Source of the DNA: Bradyrhizobium yuanmingense
GTDB taxonomy: Bacteria > Pseudomonadota > Alphaproteobacteria > Rhizobiales > Xanthobacteraceae
Reading direction: 5' to 3'
Length of the DNA stretch: 64,000 nucleotides
NCBI RefSeq assembly: GCF_029167105.1
Contig: NZ_JARFML010000022.1
Coordinates: forward strand, 80,406-144,405
How positions within the stretch are numbered: the first letter of the stretch is position 1; each line of letters opens with the position of its first letter. Made by a program: the position numbers and the translations under genes. The notes under the pieces are model-generated. The model was given only the letters and a program-made list of their open reading frames with translations. It did not search any database and was not told where the DNA came from. Positions 15,857 to 24,799 of the stretch are shown one piece after another.

Positions 15857-16951
15857 TCACGTTTCGGGCGGATAGAGATGAACGTCGCCGCAATAGTCGA
15901 CGATACGATAGCGCGTTTCTGATTCCGCTTCACTTGTCTCGTTTGCGGTATTTTTCACCGCCGACACGTAATTCGGACCCACCGGCGACTTGCCGGCACC
16001 GCCGGGAATGTCGATGACATAGTCCGGCTGACACAGGCCCGACACCCGCCCGCGCAACTGCCGCATCAAGGCCTGCCCCTCTGCCAACGTCGTTCGCAGA
16101 TGCGCCGTTCCCGGGGCGAGATCGCCGTGATGCAGATAATAGGGCTTGATCCGGCATTCGACGAAAGCTCGCATCAAATCTGACAGAGCGGCGATGTTAT
16201 CGTTGACCCCGCGCAAAAGCACAGACTGGCTCACCAGGGGAATTCCAGCATCGACGAGCCGCGCGCAGGCATCACGCGCGGCCCCCGTCAGTTCGCGCGC
16301 GTGATTGGCGTGCACCGCGACCCAGGTGGCCGCGCCCGCAACCTTCAGGGCTGCAACCATCTCTGCGCTGACGCGCGCGGGTTCGGCCACCGGGACACGG
16401 GTGTGGAGACGGATGATCTTGACGTGATCGATGGCCGCAAGGTCGGCCATGATCTCGCTCATCCGCCGCGGCGACAGCATCAGGGGATCGCCGCCGGTCA
16501 GGATCACTTCCCAGATCTCGTCATGCGACCGGATGTAGTCGATCGCGGTGCGATAGGCGCTCTCCGACAGCGCATTCTCCTTGCCGGGCCCGACCATCTC
16601 GCGGCGGAAGCAGAAGCGGCAATAGACCGCGCAGACATGCACGAGCTTGAACAGCACGCGGTCGGGATAGCGGTGCACGATTCCCGCCACCGGCGAATGC
16701 GGGTGATCGCCGATCGGATCGGCATTCTCGCCCGGCTGCGCCTCGAGCTCGGCCGAAACAGGAACGAATTGCCGCGCGATGGGATCGTTGGGATCCGTCG
16801 CATCGATCAACCCGACCAGATCAGGCGTGATCGCCACGGCATAGCGCGCAGCGACGCGTTCGAGCGCCGGCAGCGCCGATGCGGGCGCCAGGCCCTCGGC
16901 TACCAGCTCGGCAGGTTCGCGTAGAGTGCGTGCAAGGTTCGTCTTTGTCAT
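15857..16951 (-). CDS. epmB: EF-P beta-lysylation protein EpmB (lysine 2,3-aminomutase-like)
   Basis: The 364-residue radical-SAM enzyme carries the [4Fe-4S]-binding CxxxCxxC at Cys107, Cys111 and Cys114 (CAVYCRFCF) and the PLP lysine in GGAGKSPVGP at Lys321. It lacks the extended C terminus of catabolic lysine 2,3-aminomutase. EpmB isomerises (S)-alpha-lysine to (R)-beta-lysine, which EpmA attaches to elongation factor P. Its ATG overlaps the stop of epmA by four bases (ATGA), and efp lies divergently beyond epmA, which settles the assignment. Confidence 0.93.
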   Translation of the reverse strand: MTKTNLARTLREPAELVAEGLAPASALPALERVAARYAVAITPDLVGLIDATDPNDPIARQFVPVSAELEAQPGENADPIGDHPHSPVAGIVHRYPDRVLFKLVHVCAVYCRFCFRREMVGPGKENALSESAYRTAIDYIRSHDEIWEVILTGGDPLMLSPRRMSEIMADLAAIDHVKIIRLHTRVPVAEPARVSAEMVAALKVAGAATWVAVHANHARELTGAARDACARLVDAGIPLVSQSVLLRGVNDNIAALSDLMRAFVECRIKPYYLHHGDLAPGTAHLRTTLAEGQALMRQLRGRVSGLCQPDYVIDIPGGAGKSPVGPNYVSAVKNTANETSEAESETRYRIVDYCGDVHLYPPET

Positions 16952-17982
16952 CTCTCATCCGCAGGCGGTGTCCACACCACCTGATCAATTCGTGTGGCGC
17001 CGCTCGCCAGCATCACCAGCCGGTCGAAGCCGAGCGCGACACCGCTCGCCTCCGGCATTGCGGCGACCGCCGCCAGAAAATCCTCGTCGAGCGGATAGGC
17101 TTCGCCATAGCGGCGCTGCTTCTCCGTCATGGATTCCGTGAAGCGTTTGCGCTGCTCCTCGGCATCGGTCAGCTCTCCAAAGCCGTTGGCGAGCTCGACG
17201 CCGCAGGCATAGATCTCGAAACGTTCGGCGACCCTCGGATCGTCCGTCTTCACCCGCGCCAGCGCCGCTTCTGGAGATGGGTATTCGAACAGGATGGTCA
17301 AACGCCCCTGCCCCAGCTGCGGCTCGACGTGCTCGACCAGCACCTTGCTGAAGATGTCCGACCAGGTGTCGTCCTCGGCGACACGGACCTTACCGGCTGC
17401 CGCCGCGGCGAGCGCCGCACGGTTACCCTCGCCGCCCGAGATTGTCGACAGCAGGTCGACGCCGGCGAACTGCGCGAAGGCGCCCGCGACCGTCAGGAGC
17501 TCCGGCTCGGCGAAGGGATCGGCGGTCCGGCCGCGGAAGGAGAAGGTTCCGATCCCGGTCGCCTGCGCCGCTCGGGCGATCACGACGACGCAATCGGCCA
17601 TGATTGCATCATAGGGCGCTCCCGCCCGGTACCATTCCAGCATGGTGAATTCGGGCAGATGCAGGTCGCCGCGCTCGCGGTCCCGGAACACCCGTGCGAA
17701 CTCGAAAATCCGCATCTCGCCCGCCGCCAGCAGCTTCTTGCAGGCGAATTCGGGTGAGGTGCGCAGGTATCGGCTGGCCCGGCTGCCGTCGGGCCGCATG
17801 ATCTCGGTCCTGGGGGCGTGCAGATGGGTCTCGTTGCCCGGAGAGACCTGGAGAACGGAGGTTTCGACCTCCACAAACCCCTGTTCGGCGAAAAACCCCC
17901 GCAAAGCTCCGGTCACGGCGCCCCTGGCCTGGAGGAACGGCCGTCGATCGAGGTGGCGCGCGGGCGACCAAAACGACGACAT
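16948..17982 (-). CDS. epmA: EF-P--(R)-beta-lysine ligase EpmA (PoxA/GenX)
   Basis: The 344-residue product resembles the catalytic core of class II lysyl-tRNA synthetase without the anticodon-binding domain: motif 2 around FEFARVFRDRERGDLHLPEF and motif 3 in ASGVALGFDRLVMLASG. It charges the conserved lysine of EF-P with beta-lysine. The ATG at 17982 (MSSFWSPARH) is chosen over 18000 because GGGGA sits eight bases upstream and it matches the family N terminus. It is coupled to epmB. The open frame continues far upstream antisense to efp, but that part is not coding. Confidence 0.93.
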   Translation of the reverse strand: MSSFWSPARHLDRRPFLQARGAVTGALRGFFAEQGFVEVETSVLQVSPGNETHLHAPRTEIMRPDGSRASRYLRTSPEFACKKLLAAGEMRIFEFARVFRDRERGDLHLPEFTMLEWYRAGAPYDAIMADCVVVIARAAQATGIGTFSFRGRTADPFAEPELLTVAGAFAQFAGVDLLSTISGGEGNRAALAAAAAGKVRVAEDDTWSDIFSKVLVEHVEPQLGQGRLTILFEYPSPEAALARVKTDDPRVAERFEIYACGVELANGFGELTDAEEQRKRFTESMTEKQRRYGEAYPLDEDFLAAVAAMPEASGVALGFDRLVMLASGATRIDQVVWTPPADER

Positions 17983-18162
17983 TGGCTTGTCCCCAGCCAT
18001 CAACCGACCGCCCCAGCCGGCAGCAAAATGCTGGCATCCAACGGCAAAATCAGTATGTTGCGGCCCGAAACGGGTGCCGAGGTCCGATTTGAGGCCCCAA
18101 GTCCCCCAGCAATTCGACCACGTCCTGGCTGGTGCCGGGCCAAGCAAGCAGGAAATACAGCT

Positions 18163-18729
18163 TTGAGAGTCATCGCCAGTTCTATTCGCAAGGGCAACGT
18201 GATCGAGCAAGACGGCAAGCTCTATGTCGTCGTGAGCGCCGAGAACATCCATCCCGGCAAGGGAACCCCGGTCAGCCAGATCGAAATGCGCCGAATCTCG
18301 GACGGGGTAAAGATCTCGGAACGCTACAAGACCACCGACCAGGTCGAAAAGGCCACCATCGAAGAGCGCAACTACACCTTCCTTTACGAAGATGGCGATG
18401 GCTACCACTTCATGAACCCCGAGACCTACGACCAAGTTCAGGTTTCCAAGGACGTCGTCGGCGACGCGGCCGCGTATCTTCAGCCGGACATGACCGTCAA
18501 ACTGTCGATGCATGACACCAATCCGGTGTCGATCGCACTGCCGCAGCGCGTGACGCTGGAAGTGGTGGAGACCGAGCCGGTGACCAAGGGCCAGACCGCC
18601 TCCTCCTCCTACAAGCCGGCGGTGCTGTCCAACGGCGTGCGCACCACCGTGCCGCCGCACATTTCGGTCGGCACGCGCATTGTGGTGATGACCGAAGACG
18701 GCTCCTACTCCGAGCGTGCCAAGGACTAA
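18163..18729 (+). CDS. efp: Elongation factor P
   Basis: EF-P relieves ribosomes stalled at polyproline stretches. The 188-residue protein has the three-domain EF-P layout, with the modified lysine in domain I at Lys33 (IHPGKGTPVSQ), the acceptor for EpmA/EpmB. The start is TTG: the frame MRVIASSIRKGNVIEQ matches rhizobial EF-P exactly, and no ATG/GTG fits. AGGAAA lies about 10 bases upstream. It is divergent from epmA, with about 180 bases between the two starts. Confidence 0.95.
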   Translation: MRVIASSIRKGNVIEQDGKLYVVVSAENIHPGKGTPVSQIEMRRISDGVKISERYKTTDQVEKATIEERNYTFLYEDGDGYHFMNPETYDQVQVSKDVVGDAAAYLQPDMTVKLSMHDTNPVSIALPQRVTLEVVETEPVTKGQTASSSYKPAVLSNGVRTTVPPHISVGTRIVVMTEDGSYSERAKD

Positions 18730-18774
18730 GCGAGCCATCGAGGATCGGAACAGGTACCGCCGGGAGGCGAAGCA

Positions 18775-20376
18775 GTGGGCAGGAACAGTCTCCGCTTCGT
18801 CTCGCTTCTCCTGGCGTTGCCGTCGCTTCTCGTTGCCGCACCGCTCGCTGCGGACGAGTTCCGCAGCCCCTCGCTGACGGCCCTGCGCATCGAGTGGCGC
18901 GCGGCGCTCGACCAGCTGCGCAGCGAGATCAACAGCCGTCCCCAGATTGCGGGCGACTTCATCTTCGCGCCCCGTCGCTCGGTGCCGCGCTACGATCCGC
19001 GCGCGATGCCCGCACTGGTGCAGCTCAACGCGGTCTCCTCGCGCTTCTTCACCGGCATTACCCGAAGTCCCGTCCCCGTGCTGCTGCCGTTCGACGCCGC
19101 CGCGTATCTCGACGCGCAGCGCAGCGGCGCGCCGGCGACGCTCGCGCTGTCGCGCTACCAGGCCGACTTCAATCCCGTCGACATGTTCGATGCCGGTCCC
19201 GCCGGCTACAGCGCGACCTTCTCGCTCGAGCCCGGCGCCGGTGACGGCATGCCGAGCCGGGTGTACGCAAAGCCCGTCCAGGTGCATATCACGGGCTCGG
19301 CGCTGATCTACGACATCGCCGATCCGGCCGGGGGCAAGGGCGAGCCAGTCAAGCCGCTCGCCGCGACCTACCCGGATCTGCGCAGGTTCATCCGGGAAGG
19401 CTATGTGCGCTACGCCTTCACCCGCTTCGGCGCCGCCTATGTGGTCTCGATCCAGTGCCTCGACAGTGTCGCAAGGCCACGGCGGCTCGCCTGCAAGGAG
19501 GCCTATCCGGTCGCCGAGCGCTTCCTGAAGGCGCTGCGCGTCGCAGGGGGCCAGCGCATGCGGCCCCTGGCGGATATTGCGTCCAACATTATCGACCGCC
19601 CCGCGGTGCGTTCACCGGATTTCAGCTACCGGCCGAGCGGCGACATCATTCCGAACACCGGCTACCGCAAGCAGGGCGGTCATCCCGACGCCATGGCCTA
19701 TGCCCAGATCCGCTTTCCCTTGGAAAAGGCGCCCGCCTTCGTGCGCTCCCAATCCTTCGGCAAGCGCGACAAGAGCGAAGGCCCGACCGCCTATCCCTGG
19801 CGCGACAATTTCTGCGAGTCGCGCAGTTTCGAGGTGTGGCAATGCGGCGGGGGTTACGGCCACCAGGGCGAGGACATCCGCGCCGCCGACTGCCCGCCGC
19901 CCGGTGAAGGCCGCGAGCCGTGCGATCCCAAGCGGCGCGGCGTCGTCGCCGTGCGTGACGCAATCGTCATCCGTGGAGCCAAGGACCAGGCCGCAACGCT
20001 TCAGGTCAATAGCCGCACCGAGCACATTCGTTTCCGCTACATGCACATGAATCCGCATGCGATGAACGCCGATGGCGTGCTCAACGGCCGCATCGTCACC
20101 GAAGGCGAGAAGATCGGCGTGATCTCGAACTACCTCGACCGTCCCGCGGGCACCTCGATGCACCTGCATTTCGACGTCCAGGTGTTCACCCGCGATGGCT
20201 GGATCTGGGTCAGTCCCTACGTGACGCTGGTCTCGGCCTATGAACGGCTGATCCGCGCGCGCGGCCGCGAGATCGGCCCGGAGATCGCGGTCACGGCGCA
20301 GCCGGTGGCCCATGCGCTGCCGGAAGACGTGCTCAAGCCTGACTTGCGCGAGGGAGCGGGCGGCGAGGAGAACTGA
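18775..20376 (+). CDS. M23 family metallopeptidase (putative murein endopeptidase)
   Basis: The 533-residue product starts with a signal peptide (about 1-26, LLLALPSLLVAAPLAADE). The LytM/M23 domain lies near the C terminus: HxxxD at His363-Asp367 (GHQGEDIRA) and HxH at His463-His465 (SMHLHFDVQ), with the loop between them (RYMHMNP). Two cysteines in the insertion (ADCPPPG, EPCDPK) may form a disulfide. These zinc enzymes cut cross-links in peptidoglycan. The 330-residue N-terminal region is unassigned. GTG start with GGGAGG eight bases ahead; only 45 bases after efp. Confidence 0.85.
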   Translation: MGRNSLRFVSLLLALPSLLVAAPLAADEFRSPSLTALRIEWRAALDQLRSEINSRPQIAGDFIFAPRRSVPRYDPRAMPALVQLNAVSSRFFTGITRSPVPVLLPFDAAAYLDAQRSGAPATLALSRYQADFNPVDMFDAGPAGYSATFSLEPGAGDGMPSRVYAKPVQVHITGSALIYDIADPAGGKGEPVKPLAATYPDLRRFIREGYVRYAFTRFGAAYVVSIQCLDSVARPRRLACKEAYPVAERFLKALRVAGGQRMRPLADIASNIIDRPAVRSPDFSYRPSGDIIPNTGYRKQGGHPDAMAYAQIRFPLEKAPAFVRSQSFGKRDKSEGPTAYPWRDNFCESRSFEVWQCGGGYGHQGEDIRAADCPPPGEGREPCDPKRRGVVAVRDAIVIRGAKDQAATLQVNSRTEHIRFRYMHMNPHAMNADGVLNGRIVTEGEKIGVISNYLDRPAGTSMHLHFDVQVFTRDGWIWVSPYVTLVSAYERLIRARGREIGPEIAVTAQPVAHALPEDVLKPDLREGAGGEEN

Positions 20377-20461
20377 CAGCGTACTGGTTCGTTGCTGGAG
20401 CGGGCAGGACGCATCTGGTCTGGTCGCGCTCGCCCCCGCTCGAACGAAGAAGGATGGGTTG

Positions 20462-21448
20462 ATGAGTGTCGGACTGATCGGTCTTCTCGACGATATCGCG
20501 GGGATCGCAAAGGTGGCTGCAGCCTCGCTCGACGATGTCGCTAGCCAGGCAGCCAAGGCAGGCACAAAGGCGGCTGGCGTGGTCATCGACGATGCGGCGG
20601 TCACGCCGAACTACGTCATCGGTTTCGCTTCGAAACGCGAGCTGCCGATCGTCGGCAAGATCGCGGTCGGATCGCTACGCAACAAACTGCTGATCTTGCT
20701 GCCGATTGCCCTGCTGCTCGGCTATTTCCTTCCCGCTGCGGTCACGCCGCTGCTGATGCTGGGCGGCGCCTTTCTCTGCTATGAGGGCGCCGAAAAGGTG
20801 CTCGAAGCCGTGATGCCGCATCATGCGCACCAGCACGAAGCTCAGCTCGAGCCGATTGCGTTGAATGCCCAGTCGGTCGAGGACGAGAAGGTCGCTGGCG
20901 CCATCAAGACGGATTTCATCCTGTCGGCGGAGATCATGGCGATCACGCTGGCGGCCCTCCCGGCGGGCAGCATCTGGACGCAGGCGCTGGTGCTGGCGCT
21001 GGTCGGCCTCTTCATCACCGTTGGCGTCTATGGCGTGGTGGCCCTGATCGTGAAAGCGGACGATGCCGGCATGGCCCTCGCGCGGTTCGACGGCGCCTCG
21101 CTCGCCGGCGGCGCGATCCGATTGCTTGGACGCGCGCTCGTCCGCGGCATGCCCGTTTTCCTGGCGGTGCTGAGCACGATCGGCACCGCCGCCATGATCT
21201 GGGTCGGCGGTGGCATCATCCTGCACGGCATCGAGAAGTACGGCCCACCCGCGATCGGCCACACGGTCCATGCCATAACCGAGGCTGCCGCACATCTTCT
21301 TCCATCCGTTGCCGGCATCGTCGAATGGTCGGTCGAGGCAGCCATCTCGGGTGCGCTTGGACTGCTCGTCGGCGCGGTTGCCATTCCGGTCGTCCAATAC
21401 GGGCTAGCGCCGGCCTGGAAGCGGTTGAGACGATCGCGATCGGCTTGA
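20462..21448 (+). CDS. DUF808 domain-containing membrane protein
   Basis: The 328-residue inner-membrane protein matches the DUF808 (YedI-like) family from its first residues (MSVGLIGLLDDIAGIAKVAA, then SLDDVASQAAKAGTKAAGVV and DDAAVTPNYV). Roughly six hydrophobic segments follow, with a soluble loop containing MPHHAHQHEAQLEP. Function is unknown for the whole family. GAAGGATGG precedes the ATG. It has no obvious operon partner. Confidence 0.9.
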   Translation: MSVGLIGLLDDIAGIAKVAAASLDDVASQAAKAGTKAAGVVIDDAAVTPNYVIGFASKRELPIVGKIAVGSLRNKLLILLPIALLLGYFLPAAVTPLLMLGGAFLCYEGAEKVLEAVMPHHAHQHEAQLEPIALNAQSVEDEKVAGAIKTDFILSAEIMAITLAALPAGSIWTQALVLALVGLFITVGVYGVVALIVKADDAGMALARFDGASLAGGAIRLLGRALVRGMPVFLAVLSTIGTAAMIWVGGGIILHGIEKYGPPAIGHTVHAITEAAAHLLPSVAGIVEWSVEAAISGALGLLVGAVAIPVVQYGLAPAWKRLRRSRSA

Positions 21449-21477
21449 GCACAGCCATTGCGGATGACGCGCGCAGC

Positions 21478-21981
21478 CTATTCCAGGAACGTCGTCAGCT
21501 GCGCGCCCTCATCCGCCACGAACACCGCGATCAATTCCGCCGGCTCGGTCATGCTGGCATTGGCCGAGACCAGATGCGTCGAGCCCGGCGGTTCGAAGAA
21601 GGACTGGCCGACGCCGAACGTCTCGACCGGGCCGCCGCCGAGCTGCGAGCGGATCTCGCCCTTGGTGATGTAGGCGGTGACGGAGCCGGAGTGACGATGC
21701 GGCCGCGAAAACCCGCCCGGACCATAGGACACGCGCACGATGGTAACGCGCTTGCCGGGCACGTTCGGAAGCGCGTAGGAGCCGATCGGCTCGACCTTGT
21801 CGAGCGGCGAGCCCTCCGCCGCCGTCGCGCAGAGCGGCGCGAGGGCGCTGGACACGCTGTCGATCGTCACCGGCAGAGCCTTGCCGATCGCAAGCGCACA
21901 GACAAATCCTGCTAGGACCGCAAACGCGGCCGAACGTGACGGCGCCGGACATTGCACGGCCGAAAGGCTCATCGCTGTCAT
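21478..21981 (-). CDS. Exported cupin-domain protein
   Basis: The 167-residue product has an N-terminal hydrophobic segment (about 17-36), then a cupin barrel with motif 1 GGFSRPHRHSGSVTAYITKG (about 88-107) and motif 2 in GQSFFEPPGSTHLVSANAS. The histidines of PHRH and the later H form a plausible metal site. The role is unknown; such proteins bind small molecules or sense redox state. It follows the AhpD-like gene by 21 bases in the same orientation, so the pair is an operon under the divergent MarR. Confidence 0.8.
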   Translation of the reverse strand: MTAMSLSAVQCPAPSRSAAFAVLAGFVCALAIGKALPVTIDSVSSALAPLCATAAEGSPLDKVEPIGSYALPNVPGKRVTIVRVSYGPGGFSRPHRHSGSVTAYITKGEIRSQLGGGPVETFGVGQSFFEPPGSTHLVSANASMTEPAELIAVFVADEGAQLTTFLE

Positions 21982-22002
21982 CGTGATCTTCCCCTCTCTC
22001 CG

Positions 22003-22488
22003 TCAGGACGAAGCTGCAACGGCGGCCGCCGGCCGCTGTGCAGGCGTCCAGCGAAACGCCGCGCCAAACCGGTTCCAGACGTTGATCGAGGCGACCGCCG
22101 AGGTCAGGTAGGTCAGTTCAGTCTCGGAGAATTCGCCGGACGCTTCCGCGTAGACCTCCTCGCTGACGCCGTCCGGCAGACAGGTCAGCGCCTCGGCCCA
22201 GGCGAGCGCAGCCCGCTCGCGCGGCGAAAAGATCGGCGCCTCGCGCCAGACCGCGAGCAGATGAAGCTTGTCGAGGGGAACGCCGATCCGTTCCGACAGC
22301 AGGACGTGGTGCTGAACGCAGAACGCGCAGCCGTTGATCTGCGAGGCGCGCAGCTTGACCAGCTCGAGCAGCTGCTTGTCGAGGCCGGCCTTGGCCGCAA
22401 GCTGGCCCAGCGCCAGCACCAGATCAAACGCATCGGGCGCGATCCGCTTGAAATCTTCGTATTCGCTGCGGGCGTGTGCCATTGCCAT
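22003..22488 (-). CDS. Carboxymuconolactone decarboxylase/AhpD-family protein
   Basis: This 161-residue helical protein contains the AhpD redox motif CAFCVQHH (about 54-61), the CxxC plus nearby His of alkylhydroperoxidase-like enzymes, preceded by LVKLRASQING. It probably reduces organic hydroperoxides or acts as a thiol-redox carrier. The ATG at 22488 is followed by a second at 22482. It is the promoter-proximal gene of a two-gene operon with the cupin, divergent from marR, and the spacer carries a clear palindrome. Confidence 0.88.
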   Translation of the reverse strand: MAMAHARSEYEDFKRIAPDAFDLVLALGQLAAKAGLDKQLLELVKLRASQINGCAFCVQHHVLLSERIGVPLDKLHLLAVWREAPIFSPRERAALAWAEALTCLPDGVSEEVYAEASGEFSETELTYLTSAVASINVWNRFGAAFRWTPAQRPAAAVAASS

Positions 22489-22500
22489 TCACCTCGGCAT

Positions 22501-22538
22501 ATTATAAGAGCTCAGATACATTATAAGAGTTCTTATAT
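22501..22538. promoter_or_regulatory. Putative MarR operator with two related sites
   Basis: The 68-base spacer between the AhpD gene and marR contains the near-palindrome TATAAGA-GT-TCTTATA (22522-22537). Its left half recurs in direct orientation at 22501-22511 (attataagagc), 19 bp away. This is about two helical turns and suits two dimers of a regulator. Its place between the two starts implies autoregulation. Confidence 0.7.
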
Positions 22539-22556
22539 GTTCGCAAGACGATTGTC

Positions 22557-23054
22557 ATGACATTGCAATCGGGCCGCAAGGCCGCTGCAGCCGGCGCGGT
22601 GCATGTCCCGGCACCGGGCGAAGGCAAGCGCGGCGAGCAAGGCTATCTCGGCTACCTGCTGCGCCAGGCCAACGCCGCGGTTCGCCTGACGATGGAGCGC
22701 ACGCTCGCCGATCTCGGCGTGACCTCGCCGCAATTCGCGGTGCTGACGATGCTGAACGCCTATCCGGGCTTATCGGGGGCCGATGTCGCCCGCCTCACCT
22801 TCCTGACGCCCCAGACCGTCGGCGTCATCATCCGCAATCTCGAACGCGACGGCGCGATTGCGATGACGCCTCATCCCGTTCACGGCCGCATCCAGCAATG
22901 GACGCTGACTCCGCGCGGCGCGACACTTCTGAAGGCGTGCCGGCAGCGTGTGCTCGAATTGGAGAAGCGGCTCGCTCGCAATCTGGATTCAAAGGCGGAA
23001 ACCACGATCCGGCGTTGGCTTGCCGGAATCGCGGCTGACCTGCAGGAGGAGTAG
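22557..23054 (+). CDS. MarR family transcriptional regulator
   Basis: The 165-residue protein has the MarR winged-helix core: helix LTMERTLADLGVTSPQFAVL, recognition region LSGADVARLTFLTPQTVGVI, and the wing DGAIAMTPHPVHGRIQQWTL. A 30-residue N-terminal extension precedes it. MarR proteins are usually repressors released by phenolics or oxidation. The divergent AhpD-cupin pair and the palindrome in the spacer make that operon the likely target. No cysteine is present in the expected redox-sensing N-terminal region. Confidence 0.88.
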   Translation: MTLQSGRKAAAAGAVHVPAPGEGKRGEQGYLGYLLRQANAAVRLTMERTLADLGVTSPQFAVLTMLNAYPGLSGADVARLTFLTPQTVGVIIRNLERDGAIAMTPHPVHGRIQQWTLTPRGATLLKACRQRVLELEKRLARNLDSKAETTIRRWLAGIAADLQEE

Positions 23055-23073
23055 GCGACTGCGGCCCCTGGTG

Positions 23074-23325
23074 CTACCCGCCTTTCAAGGCGTTCTTGAC
23101 TGCGCCGTCCGGCCAGCTCTGGTCGGCCGCGATCACCCGCACGCGGGTCTGGTCGGCGGGATTGACCAGCACGTGCGAATTCACCCGCTCACCGCTCGGC
23201 TCCAGACGCAGATCGGTTTCGGGCTTCCAGCTCAGCGTCGTCGCGAGGTCGCCGGGAAAGATCTTCCATTGCGATCCGTCTTCGAGTTCGACGATATGGC
23301 TTTCGGCATGTGTGCGTATCTTCAT
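23074..23325 (-). CDS. Small hypothetical protein (83 aa)
   Basis: The 83-residue protein has a beta-rich N-terminal half (MKIRTHAESHIVELEDGSQW) with alternating strands (TLSWKPETDLRLEP, RVRVIAADQSW). This looks like a small barrel with an exposed tryptophan. The ATG at 23325 has GGGGTGGA upstream. It is convergent with marR, separated by 19 bases. I do not recognise the family. Confidence 0.65.
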   Translation of the reverse strand: MKIRTHAESHIVELEDGSQWKIFPGDLATTLSWKPETDLRLEPSGERVNSHVLVNPADQTRVRVIAADQSWPDGAVKNALKGG

Positions 23326-23519
23326 TCCACCCCGATGCTTCGATGAACAGGAAGGACGGCCCGACCATGGCCGGCTCTTCTCCTCGTCCTGGCGTGGAGG
23401 GAATGCGGGAGTGCAGCACTTGTTCCGGTGGGAACGACCGACGGGGTCGGGCCGAGTTGACGCACGCGGCCGTTTCGGAACCGACTCACGCGTGCCATGT
23501 TTCCGGCTAGAATGTGCCC

Positions 23520-24749
23520 ATGAAGCACACTGATTCCTCGCCCCGTCACACACGCCGCGCCCTGCTCCAATCGACGCTCGGCGCAGCCGCTTTGCTCGCG
23601 CTTCCCACCCGCGCCCTCGCCGCGCCTGCCGGCTTCGACGAATGGCGCGAGAGCTTTCGTACGCGCGCGATGGCAAAAGGCATTTCCGCCGCGACATGGC
23701 AGCGCGCGATGGGACGGGTCGAACCGGACATGAGCGTGTTCGCGCAGATGCGCAACCAGCCCGAATTCCGCGAGCAGGTTTGGCAGTACATCAACCGCCG
23801 CGTCTCGGACTGGCGCATCATCAACGGCAAGATCGCGCTGAAGAACAACGAGGCGCTGTTCGCACGCATCGAGCGCGATTTCGGGGTCGAGCGCGGCACG
23901 CTGCTGGCGCTATGGGGCGTCGAGTCCGCCTATGGCGATCCGCTGGTGCAGCAGAACCACATGAGGCCGGTGTTTCCCTCGCTCGCCGCGCTCGCCTGGA
24001 ACGAGCCGCGCCGCAAGGCCTATTGGGAGACCGAGCTGATCAATGCACTGCGCATCGTCGACAAGGGCTGGTCCGCGCCGGAGGACATGCGCGGATCATG
24101 GGCCGGCGCGATGGGCCATTCGCAATGGATGCCGGAGGTCTGGCTCAATGTCGGCATCGATTATGACGGCGACGGCAAGGTCTCGCCGTTCGGCAAGCCC
24201 GACGATGCGCTGGGCTCGACCGCGAAATATCTCGTCAATCGCGGCAAGTGGCACCGCGGCGAGCACTGGGGCTACGAGGTGCGTGCGCCCGCCAACATCA
24301 GCGGCAGCCGGACCTATGCGGCCTGGCAGGCGGCCGGCGTGACGCGTGCCGACGGCCAACCATTTCCGCAGCCCAACGCATCCGCGCAGATGTGGGCGCC
24401 GGTTGCGGGCGGACCGACCTTCCTGCTCGGGCCGAATTTCTACTCGGTGAAGAGCTACAACCCTTCCATGAACTACGCACTGGCGATCTGCCATCTCGGG
24501 GATCGCTGCCTGGGAGCCCCGCCCTTCATCCAGCCCTTCCCGGGCTCCGAGCGTGCGTTGACGCTCGCCGAGGTGCAGGAGATGCAGACGCGCCTGACCA
24601 AGGCCGGCTTCGACACCGGCGGCACCGACGGCCGCGTCGGCAACGACACCATGAAAGCGGTCAAGGAGTTTCAGCAGAAGGTCGGGATCGCCCCCGCCGA
24701 TGGCTACGGCGGACTCAAAGTGCTGGCCAAGCTGCGGCAAACCAACTAG
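23520..24749 (+). CDS. MltB-type lytic murein transglycosylase with peptidoglycan-binding domain
   Basis: The 409-residue product has a signal with a twin-arginine-like start (RHTRRALLQSTLGAAALLAL). An SLT_2/MltB domain spans about 38-335, with the catalytic Glu135 in LWGVESAYGD and the WAGAMGHSQWMPEV segment lining the sugar site. A C-terminal PG_binding_1 repeat (about 345-405, VQEMQTRLTKAGFDTGGTDG...) anchors it to the wall. It cleaves the MurNAc-GlcNAc bond to 1,6-anhydro products. It is monocistronic. Confidence 0.9.
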   Translation: MKHTDSSPRHTRRALLQSTLGAAALLALPTRALAAPAGFDEWRESFRTRAMAKGISAATWQRAMGRVEPDMSVFAQMRNQPEFREQVWQYINRRVSDWRIINGKIALKNNEALFARIERDFGVERGTLLALWGVESAYGDPLVQQNHMRPVFPSLAALAWNEPRRKAYWETELINALRIVDKGWSAPEDMRGSWAGAMGHSQWMPEVWLNVGIDYDGDGKVSPFGKPDDALGSTAKYLVNRGKWHRGEHWGYEVRAPANISGSRTYAAWQAAGVTRADGQPFPQPNASAQMWAPVAGGPTFLLGPNFYSVKSYNPSMNYALAICHLGDRCLGAPPFIQPFPGSERALTLAEVQEMQTRLTKAGFDTGGTDGRVGNDTMKAVKEFQQKVGIAPADGYGGLKVLAKLRQTN

Positions 24750-24799
24750 CACGGACGGAAGCGCCGGCGCTGGCGCTTTCCCCGCAGCTGCAGCGGCAC

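Noticed and set aside
18001..19287. A minus-strand frame that runs uninterrupted from epmA across efp and into the M23 gene (779 codons in all)
   Set aside because: Only the last 344 codons match EpmA. The rest is antisense to two well-supported plus-strand genes and has Arg/His/Gly-rich shadow composition, so it is an open-frame artefact of high GC.
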